From positions 124,001 through 188,000 of IMG/VR virus record IMGVR_UViG_3300025012_000026: a DNA stretch of 64,000 bases. One strand, written 5' to 3'. The position numbers and the translations under genes were made by a program. Below, piece by piece: positions 35,826 through 44,385 of the stretch. How positions within the stretch are numbered: position 1 is the first letter of the stretch; every line of letters starts with the position of its first letter. A model generated the notes under the pieces. It ran no database searches, had not been told where the DNA came from, and was given only the letters and a program-made list of their open reading frames with translations. The DNA comes from a virus.

Positions 35826-36029
35826 TTATGTATGTAATTTAGATAATCTACATTCTTCTAATTGTTTCTGTAATTCCGCTTTTGACACCATATCTCTATA
35901 ATACTCACACTTAGTTGTAATAGTAAATGGTAAACCAAGCATATTTATATCTTTAATCTTACGCTCGACATCAATAGCATAAGGACGTAACCTACATAAA
36001 TCAGTTATTTCACATTTTGCACAATCCAT
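35826..36029 (-). CDS. Small cysteine-rich protein, 67 aa
   Basis: MDCAKCEITDLCRLRPYAID start with later TKCEYYRD, then KAELQKQLEECRL helix. The cysteine spacing suggests a metal site. Unknown. Confidence 0.65.
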   Translation of the reverse strand: MDCAKCEITDLCRLRPYAIDVERKIKDINMLGLPFTITTKCEYYRDMVSKAELQKQLEECRLSKLHT

Positions 36030-36064
36030 TTACTACCTCCTTTCTGCCAAATAAAATAATCCTT

Positions 36065-36262
36065 TTAAATGAAGTGTGGAACCCTAATACTTTCACGAAT
36101 TCTTTCATATTCTTCTTCAGAAACTTCCATAAGTATTTCGTCAGAACCTCTTGCTTTAATATACTGTTGCAATTTTACTTTTTCTTTTTCTCCACCAATG
36201 CAAATCATTACATAATTATTAATTCTTGCAGAATATGTTACTAAAAATTTATCGCCTTTCAT
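36065..36262 (-). CDS. Hypothetical protein, 65 aa
   Basis: Start MKGDKFLVTYSARINNYVMI after TTGAAAGGATGATTATT, a leader nearly identical to that of the next upstream gene. Strand-helix pattern; unknown. Confidence 0.65.
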   Translation of the reverse strand: MKGDKFLVTYSARINNYVMICIGGEKEKVKLQQYIKARGSDEILMEVSEEEYERIRESIRVPHFI

Positions 36263-36293
36263 AATAATCATCCTTTCAATTAATCTCCTTAAA

Positions 36294-37079
36294 TTAATCT
36301 TCTTCCTCTTCATTTATGTCCAAATAATAAGTTGTTTTAACTTCTTTCCTTTGAATAAGTTTAATAATATTCCCCAAATATTTATTATTAATTGTAAAAT
36401 ATAAATCTCCATAATCATCATCAATAGTTATTTCAAAATCATCTAACTCATAATTATTTGCTTTAATATTTAGAACAACAGATTCTTTTAATTCCTCAAG
36501 AGTTATGCGTCTTTGTTCAATATCATAGTATTTTTCATCAATTAGTTTACCTATAATATTTTTATATACAGTATTTTTGATATATTTTATAACAGTAGAA
36601 ATATTATTTAAACCAAATAGATGTTCATTTATAATAAAATTTCTTCCTATTTCTTCGTAAGTATCAAATAAAGTAAAAAGATTTGAGAGTTGTTGTAGTA
36701 ATAATTTTCTTTGAGTTAAAAATATCCTCATGGAAAATGTTCCAGAACCACCTCCTCGTTTATATCCTGCATCGCCTTTAAATGGTCTCATAGAACATAG
36801 CCTATAATTAAAACTCATATCTTCCTCAAAATAATGATCTAAATCAGATTTAAATTCATATAATTGTTGTTTTTCTATTGATCTAAAATGATTATATATT
36901 TCACTAATAAAACCTATGTAATTCATATTATTTAATTCTTCTGATGTATACAATTTACTATCTGGCAAATCTTTTAATTCACTATTATAATCTATAGATA
37001 TTTCAAGTTCATATCCTTTATCTATAGATTCTTTAATAGTTTGTAATATTTCATTTAATTCTACATCTTTTTTATTCAT
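36294..37079 (-). CDS. Hypothetical protein, 261 aa
   Basis: Start MNKKDVELNEILQTIKESID. Contains a glycine-rich loop (GDAGYKRGGGSGTFSMR) and a basic helix RIFLTQRKLLLQQLSNLF; ends EEEED. I see no enzyme motif. The TGAAAAGGATGATTATT leader matches that of its downstream neighbour. Confidence 0.65.
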   Translation of the reverse strand: MNKKDVELNEILQTIKESIDKGYELEISIDYNSELKDLPDSKLYTSEELNNMNYIGFISEIYNHFRSIEKQQLYEFKSDLDHYFEEDMSFNYRLCSMRPFKGDAGYKRGGGSGTFSMRIFLTQRKLLLQQLSNLFTLFDTYEEIGRNFIINEHLFGLNNISTVIKYIKNTVYKNIIGKLIDEKYYDIEQRRITLEELKESVVLNIKANNYELDDFEITIDDDYGDLYFTINNKYLGNIIKLIQRKEVKTTYYLDINEEEED

Positions 37080-37110
37080 AATAATCATCCTTTTCATATT
37101 TTACATTCAA

Positions 37111-37359
37111 TTAATTCTTAACTAACCCCATATACTTTACCATATTACTTCTAAACTCTACAACTAAGCTCATCAAATCGCTTTTCATCTGCTCTTCTGC
37201 TTTTTCTAATACATCTCTAGAACATCCTTCTGTGATACCATATATTTTCTTTAAAGCCTTTTGCAATAATTCAGTATCCTCATCCGTCGATCCATATCCA
37301 TCAACATACACATCGCTTTCAAGTAATGCACCATAAAGTAAGATATCAGTTTTTGTCAT
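37111..37359 (-). CDS. Hypothetical protein, 82 aa
   Basis: Acidic helical protein (GSTDEDTELLQKALKKIYGI). AAAGGATG ribosome site. Unknown. Confidence 0.65.
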   Translation of the reverse strand: MTKTDILLYGALLESDVYVDGYGSTDEDTELLQKALKKIYGITEGCSRDVLEKAEEQMKSDLMSLVVEFRSNMVKYMGLVKN

Positions 37360-37385
37360 TGTTTTATCATCCTTTCTTTCTATAA

Positions 37386-37565
37386 TTAAATACTCTTATA
37401 CCATTCGCTTAAAGCTAGTGAAAATTCTTGCTCTTTATTATTAAGATATGTTCCATCTTGAAAAAGCTTTTCCATTAACTCTGCTTTGAGTTCAAAAGAT
37501 GCATTTAGAAATCTTTCAAATAGTTTTTGTTTATCTTCTTGAGAGTAAATAGTTTCTGAATCCAT
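37386..37565 (-). CDS. Small helical protein, 59 aa
   Basis: Preceded by GAGAGGAGGAA; MDSETIYSQEDKQKLFERFL start. Entirely helical appearance. Unknown. Confidence 0.65.
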   Translation of the reverse strand: MDSETIYSQEDKQKLFERFLNASFELKAELMEKLFQDGTYLNNKEQEFSLALSEWYKSI

Positions 37566-37588
37566 TTTAGATATTCCTCCTCTCCTTA

Positions 37589-37741
37589 TTAATCTTTATG
37601 AACGCTTAATAAACCATTTTCACAATCATTGTATCTTGGGCAAGAATCTTCTGTACAAACTTCAGAAGCACATTTAACTTGATTATCTTCTATCCATACT
37701 CTAACCACATAGAATTTAGATTCTGTACGTGTAAAACTCAT
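37589..37741 (-). CDS. Small cysteine-containing protein, 50 aa
   Basis: Strand VVRVWIEDNQVKCASEVCTE then DSCPRYNDCENG: four cysteines that may bind metal. GGAG site before ATG. Unknown. Confidence 0.65.
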   Translation of the reverse strand: MSFTRTESKFYVVRVWIEDNQVKCASEVCTEDSCPRYNDCENGLLSVHKD

Positions 37742-37748
37742 TTTAATT

Positions 37749-37919
37749 TTACTCCTTTCTTTGCTTGAAATTTTTACATTCTATTATTGGAAGAGATAAC
37801 GCATCATTATCGTTTTTACCATCAGGAGCAAATTCACACAAATACCAATCATAAAATATCCAATTATCACACTTTCTACATATAGAACCGATAAGTCCTT
37901 CGTCTATCCAGAAACTCAT
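37749..37919 (-). CDS. Small Trp/Cys-rich protein, 56 aa
   Basis: MSFWIDEGLIGSICRKCDNW then YLCEF and IIECKNF; shares the style of its neighbour and probably binds zinc. Unknown. Confidence 0.65.
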   Translation of the reverse strand: MSFWIDEGLIGSICRKCDNWIFYDWYLCEFAPDGKNDNDALSLPIIECKNFKQRKE

Positions 37920-37947
37920 TTAGATTCATTCCTTTCATTTAAAAGTT

Positions 37948-39036
37948 TTATTTAATAATTTTAAATAATGTCTCAATATGTATATCTAAATCCTTTTTCT
38001 TTTTACCAGTAGCAAGGACTTCGATTGTATTTCTTTTCTCATCCACAGACCATAATTGATAAAAATATGTAGTCAATCCTTCTATTCTTTTTCTTTTGAC
38101 TTTATAAGGAGGTTTATCTTCGATAAATTCTTTATGCCCTTCATCCAACCACCATCTAATAAATGATAACATTTCTTTATCGAAATAGTCTTGCTTTCTA
38201 TACCATTCTTCCATATTGCTTGTATGTTTGCCACAATTACATCGTCTACAAGCAGGAATAGCATTACTTAAATCATTATAACCTTCGGGATCGGAATGTT
38301 CTTTATGTAATACTTGACCATGTATAACAAGATGATCTTTTTCAGAAATACTACAATATGCACAACTATAATCAAATATACTCAAACAACTACGCCATTC
38401 TTCTTCTGAAATATCGTGGTCGCGATGATTGGCTGTATATATTCTTACTTTATCTGGATTGTTTTTTACCCATATCTTATAATCACTAATTACTTTATCT
38501 TTATGTTCTTTATTATAAGCTTTTGCTCTAGTATTATAAATTTCTTTATGTCTATAATAATGATCTTGAATACTTTTTCTTGCTCTTTCAACATTTAAAA
38601 GTCTGTGTGCTATTGATTTTGCAGTAAGACAAATTTTACATCCCGAAGAATATCCCAGTTCGGGTTTCTTTTTATTTATCATATAGAAATTATCATAATT
38701 TTCTTCTAACCAATTCTCACATATTGTACATCTTCTTTCTACTATTCCTTGATTATTAATCCTATGATTTAATTTATACATCTCATGCGTATTTATTACT
38801 TTAATACTCTGTTGTTTCGGTGTCTTATTCTTTATTTTTGTATCTTTAAATATTTTTGCTTGATTATCGTCTTTTACTTTTCCTCTCTTAAAGTTTCCAT
38901 ATTGCGTGTGAATGCAATTTCCACTAACTAGAAATTTTACTATTACATTATCACAATTTTGATAATCAACAATTTCCATTTCTTTTCCTTCTTTATTGAA
39001 TCCTACTTCTCCAACTCTATTATTTAAACTTGCCAA
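37948..39036 (-). CDS. HNH homing endonuclease (paralogue of 24997-25884)
   Basis: 362 residues. An N-terminal beta domain (VGEVGFNKEGKEMEIVDYQN) is followed by a zinc-like region (CTICENWLEENYDNF...CKICL), a basic linker and an HNH core CAYCS...VLHKEHSDPEGYNDLSNAIPAC...CNCGKHTS. The C-terminal QLWSVDEKRNTIEVLATGKK matches the 25-kb homologue. TTG start. A 16-bp inverted repeat lies between it and the ligase gene. Confidence 0.85.
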   Translation of the reverse strand: MASLNNRVGEVGFNKEGKEMEIVDYQNCDNVIVKFLVSGNCIHTQYGNFKRGKVKDDNQAKIFKDTKIKNKTPKQQSIKVINTHEMYKLNHRINNQGIVERRCTICENWLEENYDNFYMINKKKPELGYSSGCKICLTAKSIAHRLLNVERARKSIQDHYYRHKEIYNTRAKAYNKEHKDKVISDYKIWVKNNPDKVRIYTANHRDHDISEEEWRSCLSIFDYSCAYCSISEKDHLVIHGQVLHKEHSDPEGYNDLSNAIPACRRCNCGKHTSNMEEWYRKQDYFDKEMLSFIRWWLDEGHKEFIEDKPPYKVKRKRIEGLTTYFYQLWSVDEKRNTIEVLATGKKKKDLDIHIETLFKIIK

Positions 39037-39072
39037 ACTATTCTCATTCTCCTTTTGTTTTATATATTAGGT

Positions 39073-39127
39073 ATATGTGAGCAATTGACAAAATTTTGCA
39101 TGATTTTATTATCAATTGCTCACATAT
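39073..39127. repeat. Perfect 16-bp inverted repeat with 23-nt loop
   Basis: ATATGTGAGCAATTGA (39073-39088) is exactly mirrored at 39112-39127. Same stem and loop lengths as the repeat at 914-968 although the sequences differ. It lies directly after the ligase stop and upstream of the HNH gene. Confidence 0.8.
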
Positions 39128-39131
39128 TTTC

Positions 39132-41093
39132 CTATTGTTTGTTAATCATAACTAAAAATTCATCTTCTTGTAATACTTTAATTCCTGCATCTAACGCCTT
39201 CTGAGTTTTTGATGAACCTTTTAATTTCCCTACTACTAAAAAATCTAAAGACTTATTAAAACCATTTGCGAATTCTCCACCTAGACTTTCAACAATGCTT
39301 TTAAGTTCTTCCTTCTTATGCGATTCAAACGTTCCTGTACAGTAAAGTTTGAGTCCATTGAGTACGCTATCCACATTAACCACTTCCTTCTTTTCTTCTT
39401 TAATAATATTCACACATTCCAACAACTCCAAAAACATATTCATATTTTCTTCGTTTTGGAAATATTCATAAATTGAAGTTGCAGTAATATCCCCGAAATC
39501 ATTAATGTTTACAAAGTTCATATATGATTTTGTTGCTTTTAAGAATAAATCAATGTCATTATTAAAATGTTTAGTAAGTCTCTTTGATGATCCAAAACCA
39601 ACATTTTTTATGCCAAGGGATGCAATCAATGAAGTCATACTTATTTGTTTTGATTTTTCTAAAGCAGTCATTAAATTGTTAAAAGATTTAACCCCAAATC
39701 CACTAAGTTTTACTAATTCTTTCTTATGTTCTTCCAATTTAAAGATGTCCATGTAATTCTCAATAAACCCTTTATCAATGAACATTTCTAAAGTTGCTTC
39801 ACCAAGATCACCAATATTAAAACATTGCTTGCTCACAAAATGTTTAAGTTTCTGTGTTAATTTAGCTTCACAATCAGGATTAAGACAAAACAAGTCGTGA
39901 GTTTTTACAACCAATTTAACTTCTACATCACCACCACAGGTAGGACATTTTGTAGGCAATTGTTCTGTGTTACTTCTGGTGATATTATTCTCAATGGCAG
40001 GGATAATTTTGTTTCTCTTCGTTATTTCAATGACATCATCCTTTCCAAGTTTTAAATCCCAAAATCTATTTAAGTTATGTGTTGTTGCTCTGGATACTTC
40101 TGACCCTTCAATATTGACAGGTTGGAAGATTCCAGTGCCTATGATTTTACCGAACCTACTTGTATTCCATTCTGTGTATAAATATTTCGTCTTAAACCAT
40201 GAGTCTTCGAATTTAAAAGAAACAGAATGCTTTGGATGGTGAGCCACTTGCCCTAAAGACAATCCATATTCTATATCATTAAACGATAAAACGAGGCCAT
40301 CAATTGGAAAATCGAGAATAGGAATATCTTCTATAATTTTATTCATTGTTTCTTCAATATTATTTTTTGTAACCATCCAATATTGTACAACATAGAATCC
40401 TTGTGATTTCAACCACTCTAATTGCTCTTGTTTTGTTTTGAATTTATTTCCTTTGATAATATTAAATGCACAAAATTCTATATTGCGTTCTTTGCATATT
40501 TTGCTATTTAATAAACCCGTAGATCCATTTGCTAAGTTCCTTGGATTTGCATATTTATCATCTTGATTTAATATTTTTGAATTAATTTCATTGAATGAAG
40601 AATATTTCATGAAATTCTCACCAACGACTATAATATCATCGTTGTCATCAATGCTTAGTGGAATATTTTTTATGCTATGTACGTTGTGCGAAATATCTTC
40701 ACCAATGTTTGTTTCAGAATCACCCCTAGTAACTAATTGTTTAAATTCCTTTTTATAATGTACAGCCCCAGTACCACCATCCATTTTTAACATTAATACA
40801 CCTTGTTTATCCCCTAACCATTTTACTAGTTTAGGAATTTCTTTGACTTTTCCTAAAGATAAGAGTGGGATTTCATGTTTAACTTTTGGCAAATCTGACA
40901 CCACAGGATATCCAGCTCTTTGAGTAGGAGAATCACTCATAACTACTCCTAATTGTTGTTCTAAGGACTCTAATTCATCAAAGAGTAGATTGTATTCTCT
41001 ATTCTCCATAATTGGTTTATTCAGGTTATAATAGGCATTACAGGCGATATTAAGTTGTGTTACTAATTCTTTAATCCGATCTACATTATTCAT
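39132..41093 (-). CDS. ligA: NAD-dependent DNA ligase
   Basis: 653 residues, full length for LigA. Order: NAD-binding Ia region (AYYNLNKPIMENREYNLL), adenylation domain with KMDGG (Lys103), OB fold (GKIIGTGIFQPVNIEG), a four-cysteine zinc finger (CPTCG...CLNPDC), helix-hairpin-helix repeats and a C-terminal BRCT domain (LYCTGTFESHKKEELKSIVE). It seals nicks using NAD+. Own promoter at 41141-41169, embedded in an inverted repeat. With the NAMPT at 62317 the phage makes its own NAD precursor. Confidence 0.96.
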   Translation of the reverse strand: MNNVDRIKELVTQLNIACNAYYNLNKPIMENREYNLLFDELESLEQQLGVVMSDSPTQRAGYPVVSDLPKVKHEIPLLSLGKVKEIPKLVKWLGDKQGVLMLKMDGGTGAVHYKKEFKQLVTRGDSETNIGEDISHNVHSIKNIPLSIDDNDDIIVVGENFMKYSSFNEINSKILNQDDKYANPRNLANGSTGLLNSKICKERNIEFCAFNIIKGNKFKTKQEQLEWLKSQGFYVVQYWMVTKNNIEETMNKIIEDIPILDFPIDGLVLSFNDIEYGLSLGQVAHHPKHSVSFKFEDSWFKTKYLYTEWNTSRFGKIIGTGIFQPVNIEGSEVSRATTHNLNRFWDLKLGKDDVIEITKRNKIIPAIENNITRSNTEQLPTKCPTCGGDVEVKLVVKTHDLFCLNPDCEAKLTQKLKHFVSKQCFNIGDLGEATLEMFIDKGFIENYMDIFKLEEHKKELVKLSGFGVKSFNNLMTALEKSKQISMTSLIASLGIKNVGFGSSKRLTKHFNNDIDLFLKATKSYMNFVNINDFGDITATSIYEYFQNEENMNMFLELLECVNIIKEEKKEVVNVDSVLNGLKLYCTGTFESHKKEELKSIVESLGGEFANGFNKSLDFLVVGKLKGSSKTQKALDAGIKVLQEDEFLVMINKQ

Positions 41094-41118
41094 TTATTTA
41101 TCCTTCTTTCTTAAATTT

Positions 41119-41169
41119 ATATCTCTTTTGTACTACCTTAATAATAACACAAAAGAGATATTCTGTCAA
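41119..41169 (-). promoter_or_regulatory. Ligase promoter inside a 13-bp inverted repeat
   Basis: On the minus strand TTGACA (41164-41169), 17 bp, TATTAT (41141-41146). The arms ATATCTCTTTTGT (41119-41131) and its complement (41149-41161) flank the -10 box symmetrically, the outer arm falling in the spacer. This could be an operator for a dimeric repressor or a 5' hairpin. Confidence 0.8.
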
Positions 41170-41197
41170 ATAATTTTATTTATTGATTTATACCTAA

Positions 41198-41632
41198 CTA
41201 ATCCTTAACAATCTTCTTACTCAAACATTTCCTACCATCCCGATATCCAATCACAAATCCTAATTTTCTTAATCCGTGTTCATATACATCCCTACGTCTA
41301 TTATCTGTCCAATAAACACTAATAAAATCTCCATCTTTACAATAAACTGATTTCTCAAACTCAATTATTTGATTCTTGCCCCATAGCAAACCTTCCAATC
41401 CACATTTACCAGTTTCATGATCGGTTAGAATATCTTTTTCACCTAATATCAATTGCCTGAGATGCTTTTTCTTATTAGCAATTGCTAATAGTATTACATA
41501 TTCATTAGATTTGCTTTGCTCATGTTTCCAAAAATATATTCCTATGGTTTGATTATTTTTAAGTTTATGTGTTTTGTAAAGACCATAAATATGTTTGTCT
41601 TCATCGAATTTTATTCTTTCAAAGTCATCCAT
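41198..41632 (-). CDS. Hypothetical protein, 144 aa
   Basis: Start MDDFERIKFDEDKHIYGLYK after GAAAGGAG. Basic C-terminus (NRRRDVYEHGLRKLGFVIGY). Beta-rich, with no motif recognised. Confidence 0.65.
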   Translation of the reverse strand: MDDFERIKFDEDKHIYGLYKTHKLKNNQTIGIYFWKHEQSKSNEYVILLAIANKKKHLRQLILGEKDILTDHETGKCGLEGLLWGKNQIIEFEKSVYCKDGDFISVYWTDNRRRDVYEHGLRKLGFVIGYRDGRKCLSKKIVKD

Positions 41633-41678
41633 ATAATCTCCTTTCTTATGGCATAAAATCACAAACTTATCCTATTGT

Positions 41679-42257
41679 TTAATTCCGCCAATTGCTAGAT
41701 AAATTACCCATACTAATATCAAAACAACTTGCAATATATTTATTATCAATATACAAATGATCAACACTCAATTTTTCTTTTAAACATTTCTCTTCCTTCT
41801 CAATTTCATCAATAAAACTATCCCAATTATCACTTATAAACTTGATAAATCCTTCATCATTGCCCCTTTCCCTAAAACGCCTTATCCATTCATCCTTCAT
41901 GCTCTTATCTGGGTAAACCATGAAGAAATTAATATTATTCTTATTTAATGCTTTTCTCACAATATCGTGACTTGATACAAAGATAACATCTACTTTGCCA
42001 ATATTATCCTTAATATGTTTGATATAATTTGTAGGAAAGTTAGGATCTCTTTCTTTTGTATTTTCTCCATTTTCATCTTTAATCCAACTAAAATTACTCG
42101 AATCAGAATCTAACATTGCAAATGGTTTGCCATTATAATTATTGAACATGTAGGACTTGCCACAGGCAGGAAATGCACTTACTATGATTGTTGGTTTGTA
42201 TCTTGTGTTTATAGATTCACAAATTTTATTCCATTCTTTTGTAGGCATAATACACAT
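41679..42257 (-). CDS. P-loop nucleotide kinase-like protein, 192 aa
   Basis: Walker A SAFPACGKSY (27-36) and later LDSDSSNFSW, VIFVSSHDIVRKAL and MVYPDKSMKDEWIRRFRERG, a pattern shared by a common phage P-loop family resembling nucleotide or polynucleotide kinases. The substrate is unknown. GGAG precedes the ATG. Confidence 0.7.
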   Translation of the reverse strand: MCIMPTKEWNKICESINTRYKPTIIVSAFPACGKSYMFNNYNGKPFAMLDSDSSNFSWIKDENGENTKERDPNFPTNYIKHIKDNIGKVDVIFVSSHDIVRKALNKNNINFFMVYPDKSMKDEWIRRFRERGNDEGFIKFISDNWDSFIDEIEKEEKCLKEKLSVDHLYIDNKYIASCFDISMGNLSSNWRN

Positions 42258-42313
42258 AATTTTAAATCTCCTTTATTACTTATAATCCTTTAAAACTTCT
42301 CTTTCCTAGTATC

Positions 42314-42781
42314 TCAATGATCAATCGTAATCTTACCCAATTTCACACAATGTTCACATCTACAAATTTTCCATCTATAGTAGTCCTCTGCTCCCATTAA
42401 ACAATAATAAGGTTTTTTAGAATCATGATTCATATTATTAAATATGTGCCCATTTTTATGATTCAATTGTTTCTTCCTATCTACATAATCTCTAAAACTT
42501 TCTTCAACTTCCGAATTTGTATCAAATTGATTATAAGTATAATGATTAAACCAATTGCAACACCAAGTTTCATCTTCTACAAATTTATATTCAGCATTCT
42601 TAAATACAACTCCATTATGTTTTGCTAATATACCAAGTTTAAACTCTTGTAATTCATTTTCTAATTGACTAGCAGATGGATTATCTTTGTACATAATTGA
42701 ATATCCTGTGCCATTGTTTTCAAAATCATCTTGATCCCAAGTTGCATAAAATTTGTAGATTGGAAATTTATTTTCCATCAT
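42314..42781 (-). CDS. Hypothetical protein, 155 aa
   Basis: Begins MMENKFPIYKFYATWDQDDF; contains CCNWFNHYTYN and a final CRCEHCVKLG, a likely metal site. Starts at the stop of the upstream gene. Unknown. Confidence 0.65.
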   Translation of the reverse strand: MMENKFPIYKFYATWDQDDFENNGTGYSIMYKDNPSASQLENELQEFKLGILAKHNGVVFKNAEYKFVEDETWCCNWFNHYTYNQFDTNSEVEESFRDYVDRKKQLNHKNGHIFNNMNHDSKKPYYCLMGAEDYYRWKICRCEHCVKLGKITIDH

Positions 42782-43000
42782 TTAATTATCAATCCCTTCC
42801 ACGTTATAATCACCATATCCCATATTTTCATCTGATAAACACTTCTTACTAACTGGATACCCTAACTCTTTTAATAATCTAATCCAATCTTCATTAGAAA
42901 TTCTATGCCCTTCTCGTATAAAATCTTCACCTAGATTTACCTGCAATACTTCCCAGTCACCAGATTTACAAGTAATCAATTCAATTAATGGTTTAATCAT
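42782..43000 (-). CDS. Hypothetical protein, 72 aa
   Basis: MIKPLIELITCKSGDWEVLQ start, SNEDWIRLLKELGY helix. Directly coupled to the following gene. Unknown. Confidence 0.65.
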   Translation of the reverse strand: MIKPLIELITCKSGDWEVLQVNLGEDFIREGHRISNEDWIRLLKELGYPVSKKCLSDENMGYGDYNVEGIDN

Positions 43001-43047
43001 ATTAATACTTCATTCCTTTCCCATACAATACATTATTTAATTGATCA

Positions 43048-43218
43048 TTAATCTCTCACTTTAAACAAATACTTAATACCATCTCTAATCGTCATTCCAT
43101 TTTCCAAAGAATATTGAGTAATCATATCTTCATTATTCTTCATAAATTTAAATACCTCTCCCTCATCTTCAAACCATAATTCAGCATCTTGCCAATTATA
43201 AGGATTTAATTTTATCAA
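43048..43218 (-). CDS. Small hypothetical protein, 56 aa, TTG start
   Basis: Overlaps the end of the preceding gene; TTG at 43216-43218 lies 8 bases after TTGGAG. Begins MIKLNPYNWQDAELWFEDEG. Acidic helix-turn-strand protein, unknown. Confidence 0.65.
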   Translation of the reverse strand: MIKLNPYNWQDAELWFEDEGEVFKFMKNNEDMITQYSLENGMTIRDGIKYLFKVRD

Positions 43219-43420
43219 TTAATTCGCTCCAATCCTCAACATTGTTTTCAAAAACTTCTTCAAATAACTTACATTTTCTAATTAAATCATCTCTAGATTT
43301 TTTAATATTCTCAAGCAGATTACACTCAGAACTTACATCAATTCTGTATGTAGTTTCTAAGCAAATTGGATAGAAATAGTCCGTATTGTAACTACCACAA
43401 GTTTCACCTATACATTTCAT
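43196..43420 (-). CDS. Small cysteine protein, 74 aa (paralogue of next gene)
   Basis: Starts MKCIGETCGSYNT with later CLETTYR...CNLLENI and a helical end. Shares the MKCIxExCG beginning and overall layout with the gene at 43426, so they are tandem paralogues. Unknown. Confidence 0.65.
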   Translation of the reverse strand: MKCIGETCGSYNTDYFYPICLETTYRIDVSSECNLLENIKKSRDDLIRKCKLFEEVFENNVEDWSELIDKIKSL

Positions 43421-43425
43421 TATTA

Positions 43426-43644
43426 TTAATTTTCCTTTCCATCATTCTTAGCATGATAAACAATCACTTTGTCTAAAGCACATTTATAATGATTTAATTC
43501 TTTTTCCATTTGTGAAATCTTATCTGGTAAAGAGCATTTTAATTCATTGCTATCTACTGCAAAAACAAAAGCGTCGAGTATGTTACAGAATCCACAATTA
43601 TTTGAAAAATATGATAAACCGCAGTTTTCTTTTATACATTTCAT
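43426..43644 (-). CDS. Small cysteine protein, 72 aa
   Basis: MKCIKENCGLSYFSNNCGFC start, then CSLPDKISQMEKELNHYKCA. Tandem paralogue of 43196-43420. Possibly metal-binding. Unknown. Confidence 0.65.
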   Translation of the reverse strand: MKCIKENCGLSYFSNNCGFCNILDAFVFAVDSNELKCSLPDKISQMEKELNHYKCALDKVIVYHAKNDGKEN

Positions 43645-43668
43645 TATTTTTTCACTCCATTATATTTA

Positions 43669-43833
43669 TTATTCCATTCTGAAATAAGTATCGCAAAATT
43701 TACAAAACCAACATGCAAAATCAACTGTCTTCTCAACTTCTATTATTTTTGCTGAACAAAATGGGCAGATATCACTCCATAGAATATCTTGCTGATGTTC
43801 ATTAAGTTGAAATGTGTAAATTAATCTACTCAT
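43669..43833 (-). CDS. Small zinc-ribbon protein, 54 aa
   Basis: CPFC and CWFCKFC pairs. AGGAG precedes ATG. Overlaps the end of the next upstream gene by 8 bases. Unknown. Confidence 0.65.
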   Translation of the reverse strand: MSRLIYTFQLNEHQQDILWSDICPFCSAKIIEVEKTVDFACWFCKFCDTYFRME

Positions 43834-44059
43834 ATTGTTTCTGCTCCTCTCTTATCATATCTCCATATTCTTTAAGCATAATTTTCAATTCTTCTAATGC
43901 CACATTTTCTTCTAATTTTTCAAGTTGCAATTCCATTTTGTCAAGATCACAACCATCAAAGAAACTTCTAAAATCATCCTCTGACATTGTTCCATGGTCT
44001 ATGCATTGATAAGCAACTTCTGTCAATCCTAATAAAATTACAATATCTCTGTTTTTTAT
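43826..44059 (-). CDS. Acidic helical protein, 77 aa, apparent ATA start
   Basis: The site AAGAAAGGAA is ideally spaced for ATA at 44057-44059, giving IKNRDIVILLGLTEVAYQCI. No ATG, GTG or TTG occurs before a TTG eleven codons in, which has no site. A G-to-A change of an original ATG would explain this. The C-terminus is a Glu-rich helix. Unknown. Confidence 0.55.
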   Translation of the reverse strand: MKNRDIVILLGLTEVAYQCIDHGTMSEDDFRSFFDGCDLDKMELQLEKLEENVALEELKIMLKEYGDMIREEQKQYE

Positions 44060-44145
44060 TTAATTTTCCTTCTTTCTTCTTGTATAATAATTTACATTAT
44101 GGATATATTACTATCGTCAACTAAAACGTTCTCGTCCTACATCAA

Positions 44146-44174
44146 ACCTTGCCTTCTGGCAGGGTCTTTTTATT
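44146..44174 (+). terminator. Rho-independent terminator on the plus strand
   Basis: An 8-bp stem ACCTTGCC/GGCAGGGT (one G-U) with loop TTCT is followed by CTTTTTATT. The U tract is on the plus strand, opposite to all genes. It implies a short plus-strand RNA or protection against antisense transcription. Confidence 0.7.
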
Positions 44175-44182
44175 CCACAGAT

Positions 44183-44365
44183 TTAAATTAATTTAAACAA
44201 TAATACAATTGGTATAGCAAATAATGCTAATATTCCTCCGAAAATTATTGTGTATATTAATCCAACAACCACATATCCGAATAATTTAATAAGTATTGAT
44301 AATGCTTTAAATAATTTACTTTGTATACTTAGTTTAAATAATAATAATTTCCATTTTATTTCCAT
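44183..44365 (-). CDS. Small membrane protein, 60 aa
   Basis: Basic N-terminus then two hydrophobic stretches ending LFAIPIVLLFKLI. AGGGA site before ATG. Unknown. Confidence 0.65.
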   Translation of the reverse strand: MEIKWKLLLFKLSIQSKLFKALSILIKLFGYVVVGLIYTIIFGGILALFAIPIVLLFKLI

Positions 44366-44385
44366 TAATATTATCCCTCTTTCTC

